DNA of 64,000 bases from Amycolatopsis roodepoortensis (GTDB lineage Bacteria > Actinomycetota > Actinomycetes > Mycobacteriales > Pseudonocardiaceae). Below, one piece after another: positions 7,660 to 16,192 of this stretch (positions within the stretch are counted from its first letter, which is position 1; the number at the start of each line of letters is the position of its first letter). The translations under genes were made by a program, and so were the position numbers. The stretch covers positions 2,604,001 through 2,668,000 of the forward strand of contig NZ_JADBEJ010000005.1 of NCBI RefSeq assembly GCF_014873915.1, written 5' to 3'. The notes under the pieces were generated by a model. It had not been told where the DNA came from. It saw only the letters and a program-made list of their open reading frames with translations, and did not search any database.

Positions 7660-8730
7660 TCAGGCGTCGAAGTCCACGGTGACGGCATCGGAGACGGGCA
7701 CCGACTGGCAGGTGAGCACGAAACCGGCGTCGACCTCGGCCTTCTCCAGGGCGAAGTTGCGCCGCATGTCCACCTTGCCGTCGCAGATCTTCGCCCGGCA
7801 GGTGCCGCACACCCCGCCCTTGCAGGCGAACGGCAGATCCGGACGGTACTTCTGCGCGCCGTCGAGCAGCGACGAACCACGTGGCAGCGTCATCGTCGTC
7901 GACCGGCCGTCGAGCACCAGCGTGACCTCGCTGGACGCACCGACGACGGCCGGATCGACGTGACGCACCGGCTCCGGCGGAGTGTCCACATAGAACAGTT
8001 CCTGGTGGACACGCTCGTCGGGAACGTCCAGGGACCGCAGCAGTTCCTGCGCGCCGGTCACCATCTCGAACGGCCCGCACAGCCACCAATGCGCGACGTC
8101 CTCGACCGGGATCAGCACGGTGCACAGGCGCCGCAGCTTCTCGACATCGAGCCGTCCGGTGAACAGTTCGGCCTCGCGCGGCTCACGCGACAGGACGTGG
8201 ACGAGTTCGAGCCGAGCGGGGTAACGGTCCTTGAGGTCCGCGAGGTCGTCGGCGAACATGACCGTGTCCGTGCGGCGGTTGCCGTAGAGCACGGTCACCG
8301 TCGCGTCCGAGTCGCTGAGCAGCGAAGACGCGATCGACAGCACCGGCGTGATCCCGGATCCGGCCGCGATCAGCACGTGATGCCCGGCGGCTTCGAGATC
8401 GGGGCTGAAGTTGCCGGTCGGCGGCGCGACCTCGATCTCGTCGCCGGGTTTCACGTCGCGCACGAGCCACGACGAGAACAGCCCGCCCGGCACTTCGCGG
8501 ACGCCGACCCGCGGCGCCGCACCGGCGGGCGCGCAGATCGAGTATGAACGGCGCTCGTCGCGGCCGTCGATCTCCCGGCGAAGCGTCAACGACTGTCCCG
8601 GCTTGAACCGGAAGGTGTCCGCGAGGTCTTCGGGCACATCGAAGGTCACCGCGACGGCGTCGTCGCACAACCGCTGGACGTCGGACACCTTGAGGGTGTG
8701 GAAACCCGTGCGGCGCAGGGTCGCTGTCAC
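7660..8730 (-). CDS. paaE: Phenylacetyl-CoA epoxidase reductase subunit PaaE
   Basis: A 356-residue flavoprotein that passes electrons from NADPH to the di-iron PaaAC core in 1,2-epoxidation of phenylacetyl-CoA. The FAD-binding domain (~1-105) has RSYSICAP. The nucleotide-binding domain (~110-240) has AAGSGITPVLSI and WLCGPFEMV. The C-terminal plant-type 2Fe-2S domain has CKGGVCGTCRAKIC followed by a distal LTCQ cysteine. The start is GTG at 8730, which overlaps the last base of paaD; longer upstream frames read into paaD and are not coding. It is the last gene of paaZABCDE. Confidence 0.95.
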   Translation of the reverse strand: MTATLRRTGFHTLKVSDVQRLCDDAVAVTFDVPEDLADTFRFKPGQSLTLRREIDGRDERRSYSICAPAGAAPRVGVREVPGGLFSSWLVRDVKPGDEIEVAPPTGNFSPDLEAAGHHVLIAAGSGITPVLSIASSLLSDSDATVTVLYGNRRTDTVMFADDLADLKDRYPARLELVHVLSREPREAELFTGRLDVEKLRRLCTVLIPVEDVAHWWLCGPFEMVTGAQELLRSLDVPDERVHQELFYVDTPPEPVRHVDPAVVGASSEVTLVLDGRSTTMTLPRGSSLLDGAQKYRPDLPFACKGGVCGTCRAKICDGKVDMRRNFALEKAEVDAGFVLTCQSVPVSDAVTVDFDA

Positions 8731-9218
8731 TAGATCTCCTTGACGTGTTCGAACGGCTCGAGGCAGAACCGGCAGCGGCGCAGGGCCTTGCACGCCGTCG
8801 CGCTGAACCGGGACTGCTCCTCGGTGTCCGCGGAACCGCAGTGCGGGCAGCGGACCGACGACACCGGCGGGCTCAGCGTGAGCGGGATCGGGCCGGTCCG
8901 CCGCGGCGCGGCCCCCGGCGGCGCGATGCCGGCCTCGGCCAGTTTCCGTTTGCCGTCCTCGGTGATCCAGTCGGTGGACCACGCCGGCTGAAGCACCGTG
9001 CGGACCTCGACGTCGCCGTACCCCGCGCCGGTCAGCGCGTGCACGAGGTCGTCGCGCATGGTGTCCATCGCCGGACAACCGGTGTATGTCGGGGTGATCG
9101 CGACGACCACCCGGCCGTCCTCTTCGGACACTTCACGCAGCACGCCGAGATCGGCGAGGGTGAGCATCGGCAGTTCCGGATCGGTGACCGTGGCCGCCAC
9201 GGCGTACGCGGTCACCAT
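8730..9218 (-). CDS. paaD: Phenylacetate degradation protein PaaD (Fe-S assembly type)
   Basis: A 162-residue protein with an N-terminal MIP18/DUF59-type domain (PELPMLTLADLGVLREV, TYTGCPAMDTM) and a C-terminal zinc-ribbon-like part with CPHCGS and CRFC cysteine pairs. PaaD is needed for phenylacetyl-CoA epoxidase activity, probably for Fe-S or metal maturation of the complex. The ATG at 9218 lies inside the end of paaC (ATGGTGA), so a GTG at 9215 is an alternative; the genes overlap by 4-7 bp. The last base is shared with the start of paaE. Confidence 0.93.
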   Translation of the reverse strand: MVTAYAVAATVTDPELPMLTLADLGVLREVSEEDGRVVVAITPTYTGCPAMDTMRDDLVHALTGAGYGDVEVRTVLQPAWSTDWITEDGKRKLAEAGIAPPGAAPRRTGPIPLTLSPPVSSVRCPHCGSADTEEQSRFSATACKALRRCRFCLEPFEHVKEI

Positions 9219-10069
9219 GTCGCGTCCGGATGTTCCCTGGCGACACTCTGCAGGGTCGCCAGCAGGAAGCCCATCCGCTCGGTGTGCACCCCGTCGCGGC
9301 CCATCCGGCCCGAAACCCCGGCGATGGCGCCGATTTCGGGACGCTTCAGCTTCGCGACGGCCAGCACCTGGTCCAGGATCGCGTCGAACTCCGGCCGCAG
9401 CGACGGCGACTCCACGAACTCCACCTCGTGCGCTGCGAAAAGCTCGTCCACGTACGGCCAGACCGCGTCGAGGCCTTCCTGCATCCGCAAGTGGGACAGC
9501 TCGGTGCCGTCGCCGAGGCGCACGGCCCACTGGGCGGCGTAGTCGCGGTGGTACGCGACCTCCTTGACACCCTTGTCCGCGATGGCCGCCAGCACGGGGT
9601 CCACAGAGGACTGCAGACGCTGCAACAAAGCGAGCCGCCAGATCGAGAACACCAGCAGCCGCGCGATCAGATGCCCGAAATGCCCGCCATCGAGTTCGGC
9701 GAGGCGGACGTTGCGGTACTCCTGCTCGCCGCGGAAGTAGGCGTACGAGTCCTCGGTGCGGTCGCTGCCGTCGGCCTTGCCCGCGCGGGCCAGCAGCAGC
9801 CGGGCCTGCCCGAGCAGGTCGAGCGCGATGTTCGCGATCGCCACCTCGTCCTCGAGTTCGGGCGCGTTCGTGCACCATTCCTGCAGCCGGTGCGAGAAGA
9901 TCAGCGCGTCGTCGCCGAGCATCAGGCAGTAGGCCGCCAGCCGCGCACCGTCCACACCGGACGGAACCGTGGTGTCCACACCGGACAGCGGATCCTCGAA
10001 CCCGGTGCCGAAGGCCCAGCGGGAGTCGTTCTCCTCGGTGATCGCCTCATAGGCGTTGTCGAAGCTCAT
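9212..10069 (-). CDS. paaC: Phenylacetyl-CoA epoxidase structural subunit PaaC
   Basis: A 285-residue ferritin-like protein, the catalytically inert partner of PaaA in the PaaABCE epoxidase core. It is recognised by NIALDLLGQARLLL, YFRGEQEYRNV and the internal FGHLIARLLVFS helices of the PaaC family. The ATG at 10069 follows the paaB stop after one base, indicating translational coupling. N-terminal residues before AAYCLMLGDDALI are variable. Confidence 0.94.
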   Translation of the reverse strand: MSFDNAYEAITEENDSRWAFGTGFEDPLSGVDTTVPSGVDGARLAAYCLMLGDDALIFSHRLQEWCTNAPELEDEVAIANIALDLLGQARLLLARAGKADGSDRTEDSYAYFRGEQEYRNVRLAELDGGHFGHLIARLLVFSIWRLALLQRLQSSVDPVLAAIADKGVKEVAYHRDYAAQWAVRLGDGTELSHLRMQEGLDAVWPYVDELFAAHEVEFVESPSLRPEFDAILDQVLAVAKLKRPEIGAIAGVSGRMGRDGVHTERMGFLLATLQSVAREHPDATW

Positions 10070-10070
10070 G

Positions 10071-10355
10071 TCACATGTGGGGAACGTTGTCGGGGATTTC
10101 GTAGAACGTCGGGTGCCGGTACACCTTGTCGCCACTGGGCGCGAAGAACGGGTCCTTCTCGTCCGGTGAGGACGCGGTGATGTCCGAAGCCCGCACGACC
10201 CAGATCGACACGCCCTCGTTGCGGCGCGTGTACAGATCCCGCGCGTGGTGCAGCGCCATGTCGTCGTCCGCCGCGTGCAGCGAACCCACGTGCACATGGT
10301 TCAGCCCGCGCTTGCCCCGGACGAACACCTCGTACAACGGCCAGTCGTGTTTCAT
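10071..10355 (-). CDS. paaB: Phenylacetyl-CoA epoxidase subunit PaaB
   Basis: A 94-residue subunit that bridges PaaAC heterodimers. The typical sequence PLYEVFVRGKRGLNHVHVGSL and the C-terminal DPFF-PS-DK-YRHPTFY pattern are visible. It starts at an ATG at 10355 that overlaps the paaA stop (ATGA). Confidence 0.94.
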   Translation of the reverse strand: MKHDWPLYEVFVRGKRGLNHVHVGSLHAADDDMALHHARDLYTRRNEGVSIWVVRASDITASSPDEKDPFFAPSGDKVYRHPTFYEIPDNVPHM

Positions 10356-11296
10356 GCCGAGGCACCTTTCTTCGCGGCGTGCGCGGCGGCGGCTTCCCGC
10401 ACCCACGCGCCGTCCTCCTGGGCCCGCCGCCGGTGCGCGATGCGCTGGGCGTTGCAGGGGCCGTTGCCCTTCAACACGTTCTTGAACTCGTCCCAGTCGA
10501 CGGCGCCGAAGTCGTAGTGCCCGCGTTCGGCGTTCCACTTCAGCTCCGGGTCCGGAAAGGTGACGCCCAGCGCCTCGGCCTGCGGAATGGACATGTCGAC
10601 AAAGCGCTGGCGCAGTTCGTCGTTGGTGTGCCGTTTGACCTTCCACGCCATCGACTGCGCGGTGTTCGGCGAATCCGCGTCCGGCGGGCCGAACATCATC
10701 AGCGACGGCCACCACCAGCGGTTCACCGCCTCCTGCACCATCTCGCGCTGCTTCTCGGTGCCGCGCATCATGGTCATCAGCAGCTCGTAACCCTGCCGCT
10801 GGTGGAAGGACTCTTCCTTGCAGATGCGGATCATGGCCCGCGCGTACGGCCCGTACGAGCTGCGGCACAAGGGAACCTGGTTGCAGATCGCCGCGCCGTC
10901 CACCAGCCAGCCGATCACGCCGACGTCGGCGAAGGTCAGCGTCGGGTAGTTGAAGATCGACGAGTACTTCTGCTTGCCGTTGATCAGCTTGTCGGTCAGA
11001 TCCGCGCGGTCGGCGCCGAGCGTGGCGGCCGCGGAGTACAGGTACAGCCCGTGCCCGGCCTCGTCCTGCACCTTGGCGAGCAGGATCGCCTTACGACGCA
11101 AGGAAGGCGCGCGGGTGATCCAGTTGCCCTCGGGCTGCATGCCGATGATCTCCGAATGCGCGTGCTGCGCGATCTGGCGGATCATCGTCTTGCGGTAGCC
11201 CTCGGGCACCCAGTCGCGCGGCTCGATGCGCTGATCGCGCTCGATGGTGGCCTCGAAATGCCGTTCGAGGTCTTCCTCAGGCAGAGTTGCCGTCAT
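10352..11296 (-). CDS. paaA: Phenylacetyl-CoA epoxidase catalytic subunit PaaA
   Basis: A 314-residue di-iron oxygenase subunit that forms the ring-1,2-epoxide of phenylacetyl-CoA. Ferritin-type iron ligands are visible in KVQDEAGHGLYLY and CKEESFHQRQGYELL. Substrate-lid sequences include GNWITRAPSLRRKAILLAK and a Trp-rich NRWWWPSLMMFGPPD segment. The ATG at 11296 overlaps the paaZ stop (ATGA), so paaZ and paaA are translationally coupled. Confidence 0.96.
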   Translation of the reverse strand: MTATLPEEDLERHFEATIERDQRIEPRDWVPEGYRKTMIRQIAQHAHSEIIGMQPEGNWITRAPSLRRKAILLAKVQDEAGHGLYLYSAAATLGADRADLTDKLINGKQKYSSIFNYPTLTFADVGVIGWLVDGAAICNQVPLCRSSYGPYARAMIRICKEESFHQRQGYELLMTMMRGTEKQREMVQEAVNRWWWPSLMMFGPPDADSPNTAQSMAWKVKRHTNDELRQRFVDMSIPQAEALGVTFPDPELKWNAERGHYDFGAVDWDEFKNVLKGNGPCNAQRIAHRRRAQEDGAWVREAAAAHAAKKGASA

Positions 11297-13323
11297 GACT
11301 GCTCCTTGGCGACGAGGGTCAGCACGTCGTACTTGGCGACCGAGTCGCCGTCGGCGTTGGTGACGTCGGCGTCCCAGCGGACCTCGCCGTACTCCTGGTC
11401 GATCCGCGGGGTGATCTGCTTGGCGGTCAAGGTCACGGTCAGCGAGTCGCCGACCTTGACCGGGGTGAGGAACCGCAGGTTCTCCAGGCCGTAGTTGGCC
11501 AGCACCGGGCCGGGCTCCGGCGAGACGAACAGGCCCGCCGCGAAGGACACCACGAGATACCCGTGCGCCACGATCCCGCCGAACAGCGGGTTCGCCGCCG
11601 CGGCCTCAGGATCAGTGTGGGCGTAGAAGGTGTCGCCGGTGAACTCGGCGAAGTGGTCGACGTCCTCCTGAGTGACGGTGCGCGGACCGGCGACCACGGA
11701 GTCGCCGATCTTCAGCTCCGCCAAGGACTTGCGGAACGGGTGGACGTCGCCTTCGGTACGCGGCGCACCCGCGACCCAGCGGCCGGTGACCGTGCTCAGG
11801 GCGGCGGGCGAACCCTGGACCGCCGTGCGCTGCATGTGGTGCAGCACGCCGCGGACGCCGCCCATCTCCTCGCCGCCGCCGGCGCGGCCGGGCCCGCCGT
11901 GCACCAGCTGCGGCATCGGCGAACCGTGACCGGTGGACTCCTTGGCGTCTTCGGCGTCGAGCACCAGCAGACGGCCGTGGTACGGCGCGACGCCGAGGAC
12001 GACCTCGCGCACGAACTCCTTGTCGGCGGAAACGACGGAACCCACGAGGCTGCCGCCGCCGCGCGCGGCGAGCTCGATGACCTGTTCGGCGGAGGTGTAC
12101 GGCAGCAGCGTCGACACCGGGCCGAACGCCTCGACCTCGTGCGGCTCGGACCGCTCCGGGTCGGCCTTCAGCAGTACGGGTGAGATGAACGCGCCGCGTT
12201 CGGCGTCCGCGCCGACGACCTCGACCTGCTCCGGGTCGCCGAAGACGACCGTGCCGACGTCCAGGAGCGCCTTGAGCGACCGCCGGACCTCCTCACGCTG
12301 CTCCAGGCTGGCCAGGGCGCCCATGCGGACCCCTTCGGCGGTGGGGTTGCCGACGGTGGTCTTCGCCAGGCGCGCGCTCGCGGCCTCGGCGACGTCGTCC
12401 AGCAGGTCGGCGGGGACGAAGGCGCGGCGGATGGCGGTGCACTTCTGGCCGGCCTTGACCGTCATCTCGGTGGTCAGCTGCTTGACGAAGAGGTCGAACT
12501 CGGTGGTGCCGGGTTTGGCGTCCGGGCCGAGGATCGACAGGTTCAGGGAGTCGGCCTCGGCGTTGAACCGGACGGAGTTGCGCACGATCGCCGGGTGCGC
12601 GCGCAGCTTCTGCGCGGTCGACGCGGAACCGGTGAAGGAGACGAGGTCCTGCGCGGTGACGTGGTCGAGCAGGTCGCCGACGCTGCCCGCGACGAACTGG
12701 AGCGTGCCCTCGGGCAGGATGCCGGATTCGATGATGATCTCGACCAGCCGAGCGGTGAGGTACGCGGTCTGGCTGGCGGGCTTGATCAGGCTCGGCACGC
12801 CGGCGAGGAACGCGGGCGCGAACTTTTCCAGCGGACCCCAGACGGGGAAGTTGAACGCGTTGATCTGGACGGCGACCCCGCGCAGCGGGACGGCGATGTG
12901 CTGGGCGACGAAGGTGCCGCCCTTGCTCAGCGGCTCGACGTTGCCGTCGACGTAGACGGTGTCGTTCGGCAGTTCGCGCTTGCCCTTGCTGGAGTAGGCG
13001 AACAGGACGCCGATGCCGCCGTCGATGTCGACCATCGAGTCGGTCTTGGTGGCGCCGGTGCGCGCCGAGAGCGCGTACAGCTCCTCGCGGTGTTCGCGCA
13101 GGTGGGAGGCCAGCGCCTTGAGCAGCGCGGCGCGCTGGTGGAAGGTCAGCTCACGCAGCGCGGGGCCGCCGACGCGGCGCCCGTAATCCAGCGCGGCGGC
13201 GAAGTCGATGCCCTCGGACGAGACCCGGGCGACCTCTTCGCCGGTCGAGGCGTCGTGCAGCGGTACTCCGTCGTTTTCCGCCGTGTGCCATCCGCCGGAG
13301 ACGTAGCTGCGCAGCAATGCCAT
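11293..13323 (-). CDS. paaZ: Bifunctional oxepin-CoA hydrolase / aldehyde dehydrogenase PaaZ
   Basis: A 676-residue fusion. The N-terminal ~1-510 is an aldehyde dehydrogenase with the nucleophile in AGQKCTAIRRAF (near residue 293) and VGGPALRELTFHQRAALL. The C-terminal ~530-676 is a MaoC-like (R)-hydratase with FTGDTFYAHTD and FGGIVAHGYLVVSFAAG. It opens the oxepin-CoA ring and oxidises the resulting aldehyde. The ATG at 13323 (MALLRSYVSGGW) fits the family start; earlier frame extension covers the operator region. It is first in the paaZABCDE operon, divergent from paaI, with two PaaR-like sites between. Confidence 0.95.
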   Translation of the reverse strand: MALLRSYVSGGWHTAENDGVPLHDASTGEEVARVSSEGIDFAAALDYGRRVGGPALRELTFHQRAALLKALASHLREHREELYALSARTGATKTDSMVDIDGGIGVLFAYSSKGKRELPNDTVYVDGNVEPLSKGGTFVAQHIAVPLRGVAVQINAFNFPVWGPLEKFAPAFLAGVPSLIKPASQTAYLTARLVEIIIESGILPEGTLQFVAGSVGDLLDHVTAQDLVSFTGSASTAQKLRAHPAIVRNSVRFNAEADSLNLSILGPDAKPGTTEFDLFVKQLTTEMTVKAGQKCTAIRRAFVPADLLDDVAEAASARLAKTTVGNPTAEGVRMGALASLEQREEVRRSLKALLDVGTVVFGDPEQVEVVGADAERGAFISPVLLKADPERSEPHEVEAFGPVSTLLPYTSAEQVIELAARGGGSLVGSVVSADKEFVREVVLGVAPYHGRLLVLDAEDAKESTGHGSPMPQLVHGGPGRAGGGEEMGGVRGVLHHMQRTAVQGSPAALSTVTGRWVAGAPRTEGDVHPFRKSLAELKIGDSVVAGPRTVTQEDVDHFAEFTGDTFYAHTDPEAAAANPLFGGIVAHGYLVVSFAAGLFVSPEPGPVLANYGLENLRFLTPVKVGDSLTVTLTAKQITPRIDQEYGEVRWDADVTNADGDSVAKYDVLTLVAKEQS

Positions 13324-13351
13324 GGGGCGACCCTTCATGGTGGGATTAACA

Positions 13352-13368
13352 GACCGTCCGTTCAGTAA
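13352..13368. promoter_or_regulatory. PaaR-like TetR operator, proximal to paaZ
   Basis: GACCGTCCGTTCAGTAA lies about 30 bp upstream of the paaZ start. It matches the second copy at 13468-13488 closely, and both resemble the ACCGACCG-CGGTCGGT-type sites of PaaR. The imperfect inverted repeat and the position between divergent paa operons support an operator role. Confidence 0.6.
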
Positions 13369-13467
13369 TTCACTGTAGCTCCTGACCGGGGTCTTGCAAA
13401 CCCCCCGACGGCGGTGGACCCTTGACATCTGCCCGAACGCGCGCCTTTACTTGCGGCACCCTTTAGC

Positions 13468-13488
13468 AACCGTCCATTCGGTCAGTAA
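13468..13488. promoter_or_regulatory. PaaR-like TetR operator, proximal to paaI
   Basis: AACCGTCCATTCGGTCAGTA, running to 13488, sits 15 bp before the paaI start and just ahead of its AGGTGG ribosome site. The inverted half-sites ACCG and CGGT flank a six-base centre. The paaR gene is in the operon it would control. Confidence 0.62.
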
Positions 13489-13502
13489 CTAGGTGGTAAG
13501 GC

Positions 13503-13916
13503 TTGACTGGCAACGCCGCGCACACGATGTTCGCCGACGACCAGGCGTCGAAGGCGCTGGGCATCGAGCTGGTCGAGGCCGCCGAAGGGCACGCCGTCGC
13601 CACCATGCGGATCACCGAAACGATGGTCAACGGCCACGACATCGCCCACGGCGGCTACGTCTTCCTGCTGGCCGACACGACCTTCGCCTGCGCCTGCAAC
13701 AGCCATGGGCCGGTGACGGTCGCGTCCGGCGCGGAGATCTCGTTCGTCGCGGCGGGCAAACTCGGCGACCACCTCATCGCCACCGCCACCGAGCGGACCC
13801 GCTACGGCCGCAACGGCATCTACGACGTCACCGTGCACCGGGAGACCCCCGACGGGCCGGAGGTCGTCGCCGAATTCCGCGGCCGCAGCCGCACCATCCA
13901 GAAAGCATCACGATGA
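13503..13916 (+). CDS. paaI: Phenylacetyl-CoA thioesterase PaaI (hotdog fold)
   Basis: A 137-residue hotdog thioesterase that removes aberrant or stalled CoA thioesters from the phenylacetate pathway. The family motif NGHDIAHGGYVFLLADTTFA has HGG and the catalytic Asp of LAD. A TTG start at 13503 is preceded by AGGTGG at a 6-base spacing; the next in-frame ATG (13527) would cut eight residues and lacks such a site. It overlaps paaK by ATGA. Confidence 0.93.
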   Translation: MTGNAAHTMFADDQASKALGIELVEAAEGHAVATMRITETMVNGHDIAHGGYVFLLADTTFACACNSHGPVTVASGAEISFVAAGKLGDHLIATATERTRYGRNGIYDVTVHRETPDGPEVVAEFRGRSRTIQKASR

Positions 13917-15199
13917 GCGCCTTCAGTGACGAAGCCGAGAACCTGACCATCGACGAGCTCCAGGCGCTGCAACTGAAGCGCCTCCAGTGGACGCTGCGGC
14001 ACGCGTACGACAACGTGCCGTTCTACAAGCGGAAGTTCGACGAGTCAGGCGTTCACCCGGACGACTGCAAGGCACTGGAAGATCTGGCGAAGTTCCCCTT
14101 CACCACCAAACAGGATCTGCGTGACAACTACCCGTTCGGCATGTTCGCCGTGCCGGAAGCGCAGGTCAGCCGCATCCACGCGTCCAGCGGGACCACCGGG
14201 AAACCGACCGTCGTCGGCTACACGTCCGAAGACATCGACACCTGGGCGACGGTGATGGCGCGCTCGATCCGCGCCGCGGGCGGGCGGCCGGGCGACAAGG
14301 TCCACGTCGCCTACGGCTACGGCCTGTTCACCGGCGGCCTCGGCGCGCACTACGGCGCCGAAAAGCTCGGCTGCACGGTGATCCCGGCGTCCGGCGGCAT
14401 GACCGCGCGGCAGGTGCAGATCATCACCGATTTCAAGCCCGAGATCATCATGGTCACGCCGTCGTACATGCTCACGCTGCTCGACGAGTTCGAGCGGCAG
14501 GGCATCGACCCGCAGACCAGCTCGCTCAAGGTCGGCATCTTCGGCGCCGAACCGTGGACCGAGCAGATGCGCGCGGAGATCGAGGAGCGCGTCGGCATCG
14601 ACGCGGTCGACATCTACGGCCTGTCCGAGGTGATGGGCCCCGGCGTCGCGCAGGAATGCGTCGAGACCAAGGACGGGCTGCACATCTGGGAGGACCACTT
14701 CTTCCCCGAGGTGATCGACCCGTTCACCGAGAAGCCCACCGACGCCGAGGGTGAGCTGCTGTTCACCTCGCTCACCAAACAGGCGCTGCCGATCATCCGG
14801 TACCGCACGCGCGACCTGACCCGCCTGCTGCCGGGCACCGCGCGGCCGGCGTACCGGCGGATGGAGAAGGTGACCGGGCGCAGCGATGACATGATCATCC
14901 TGCGTGGCGTCAACGTCTTCCCCACGCAGATCGAGGAAGTCGTGCTGGTGACCCCCGCGCTCGCGCCGCATTTCCAGCTGATCCGGTCGACGAAGGGCCG
15001 GATGGACCACCTGACGGTGCGGGTCGAAGCGCGTCCGGACGCGTCCACCGAGCAGCGCGCCGAGGCCGCCGCCCGGCTGATCGCCGGCGTCAAGGACGGG
15101 GTCGGCGTGAGCGTCGGCGTCGAGGTCGTCGACCCGGACACGCTGGAACGCTCGCTGGGCAAGATGCGCCGCGTCCTCGACGAACGGGACCGCGGTTGA
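13913..15199 (+). CDS. paaK: Phenylacetate-CoA ligase PaaK
   Basis: A 428-residue adenylate-forming ligase that activates phenylacetate to phenylacetyl-CoA, the entry step of the pathway. Visible motifs are SSGTTGKPTVVGYT (ATP-binding P-loop, residue ~100), IFGAEPWTEQMR, YGLSEVMGPG (A5-like), YRTRDLTRL and GRSDDMIILRGVNVFP, followed by the C-terminal swinging domain with a lysine near LGKMRRV. The ATG at 13913 overlaps the end of paaI; its stop overlaps the TTG of paaR. Confidence 0.96.
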   Translation: MSAFSDEAENLTIDELQALQLKRLQWTLRHAYDNVPFYKRKFDESGVHPDDCKALEDLAKFPFTTKQDLRDNYPFGMFAVPEAQVSRIHASSGTTGKPTVVGYTSEDIDTWATVMARSIRAAGGRPGDKVHVAYGYGLFTGGLGAHYGAEKLGCTVIPASGGMTARQVQIITDFKPEIIMVTPSYMLTLLDEFERQGIDPQTSSLKVGIFGAEPWTEQMRAEIEERVGIDAVDIYGLSEVMGPGVAQECVETKDGLHIWEDHFFPEVIDPFTEKPTDAEGELLFTSLTKQALPIIRYRTRDLTRLLPGTARPAYRRMEKVTGRSDDMIILRGVNVFPTQIEEVVLVTPALAPHFQLIRSTKGRMDHLTVRVEARPDASTEQRAEAAARLIAGVKDGVGVSVGVEVVDPDTLERSLGKMRRVLDERDRG

Positions 15200-15789
15200 G
15201 CACCCCCGCCCGCCGGGGACGCCCCGGCTACGACCTCGAGTCGCTGCTACAGGTCGCGGTCAAGCTGTTCAACGAACGCGGCTACGACGGCACCAGCATG
15301 GAGGACCTCTCCCGCAAGCTCGGCATCACGAAATCCGCGATCTACCACCACGTGCCGAGCAAGGAGGAGCTGCTGCGGCTCGCCGTCGACCGCGCGCTGA
15401 ACGGCCTGTTCGCCGTCGCCGCCGAGACGGAATCCTTCGAGGGCAAGGCGATCGAGAAGCTGGAGCATCTGGTGCGGGGCAGTGTCCTCGTGCTGGTCGA
15501 GCAGCTGCCGTTCGTGACCCTGCTGCTGCGGGTGCGCGGCAACACCAAGATCGAACGGGCGGCGCTGGCGCGGCGGCGCGAATTCGACCGGCTCGTCACG
15601 GAACTGGTGAAACAGGCCGAAACCGAGGGCGACGTGCGGCCCGACATCGATCCCGCGGTCACCGCGCGGCTGCTGTACGGCATGGTGAACTCGCTGATCG
15701 AGTGGTACCGGCCGCGCCGTGGTTCGGCGGGGACGGAACTGGCGGACGCGGTGTGCAAGATCGCCTTCGACGGCCTGCGGACCCAGTAG
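15196..15789 (+). CDS. paaR: TetR-family repressor PaaR
   Basis: A 197-residue TetR-family regulator. The N-terminal helix-turn-helix spans ~10-60 (FNERGYDGTSMEDLSRKLGITKSAIYHHVPSKEEL), and the ligand-binding all-helical part follows. Its place as the last gene of paaI-K-R, with overlap TTGA to paaK, and the TetR-type inverted repeats in the divergent paa intergenic region identify it as PaaR, which responds to phenylacetyl-CoA in studied bacteria. The TTG start at 15196 is the only one that keeps the full HTH without deeper overlap. Confidence 0.88.
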   Translation: MSTPARRGRPGYDLESLLQVAVKLFNERGYDGTSMEDLSRKLGITKSAIYHHVPSKEELLRLAVDRALNGLFAVAAETESFEGKAIEKLEHLVRGSVLVLVEQLPFVTLLLRVRGNTKIERAALARRREFDRLVTELVKQAETEGDVRPDIDPAVTARLLYGMVNSLIEWYRPRRGSAGTELADAVCKIAFDGLRTQ

Positions 15790-15800
15790 CCCTAGCTCGG

Positions 15801-16067
15801 CTACTCCCCCGCGGCCTTGGGCGGCCGTCGCGCCTGCCAGATCAGCGCGTCGCGCAACTGCTGGATGAGCTGTTCGTCGTCGGCCTCCGACGGATCGACC
15901 CCGAGCGGGATCCAGCGTTCGCCGACCTCGGCGCCGTTCTCGAAGCTGGTGATCACGATCCCCGCGTACGAGACGCATTCGTCCTGGACGCGGACGTCAC
16001 GATGCTGCAGCCGCACACTGACCCACCGTCCGGTACGGCGAACCGGATCGCGTTCGGCACTGGCCAT
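15801..16067 (-). CDS. Small conserved-looking protein, unknown function
   Basis: An 88-residue hydrophilic, acidic protein of unrecognised family with no signal peptide or membrane segment. Its core VQDECVSYAGIVITSFENGAE and GERWIPLGVDPSEADDE reads as a compact beta-rich fold followed by a helix. The ATG at 16067 has AGGGA three bases upstream. It converges on paaR with an 11-bp gap and is divergent from the TetR gene at 16193. Coding is supported by start, ribosome site and gap-filling. Confidence 0.65.
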   Translation of the reverse strand: MASAERDPVRRTGRWVSVRLQHRDVRVQDECVSYAGIVITSFENGAEVGERWIPLGVDPSEADDEQLIQQLRDALIWQARRPPKAAGE

Positions 16068-16192
16068 TCGTCCCTACCCATGACACCCGGTCCCCCCGCC
16101 CCGAACGTCGCCGTGCGGGCCTCTGGGGTTACCGGCGGGTTGTTCCGAATGAGTAACGGCAGGCGGTCACGTGAAACGGTTACGCTCGGCCC

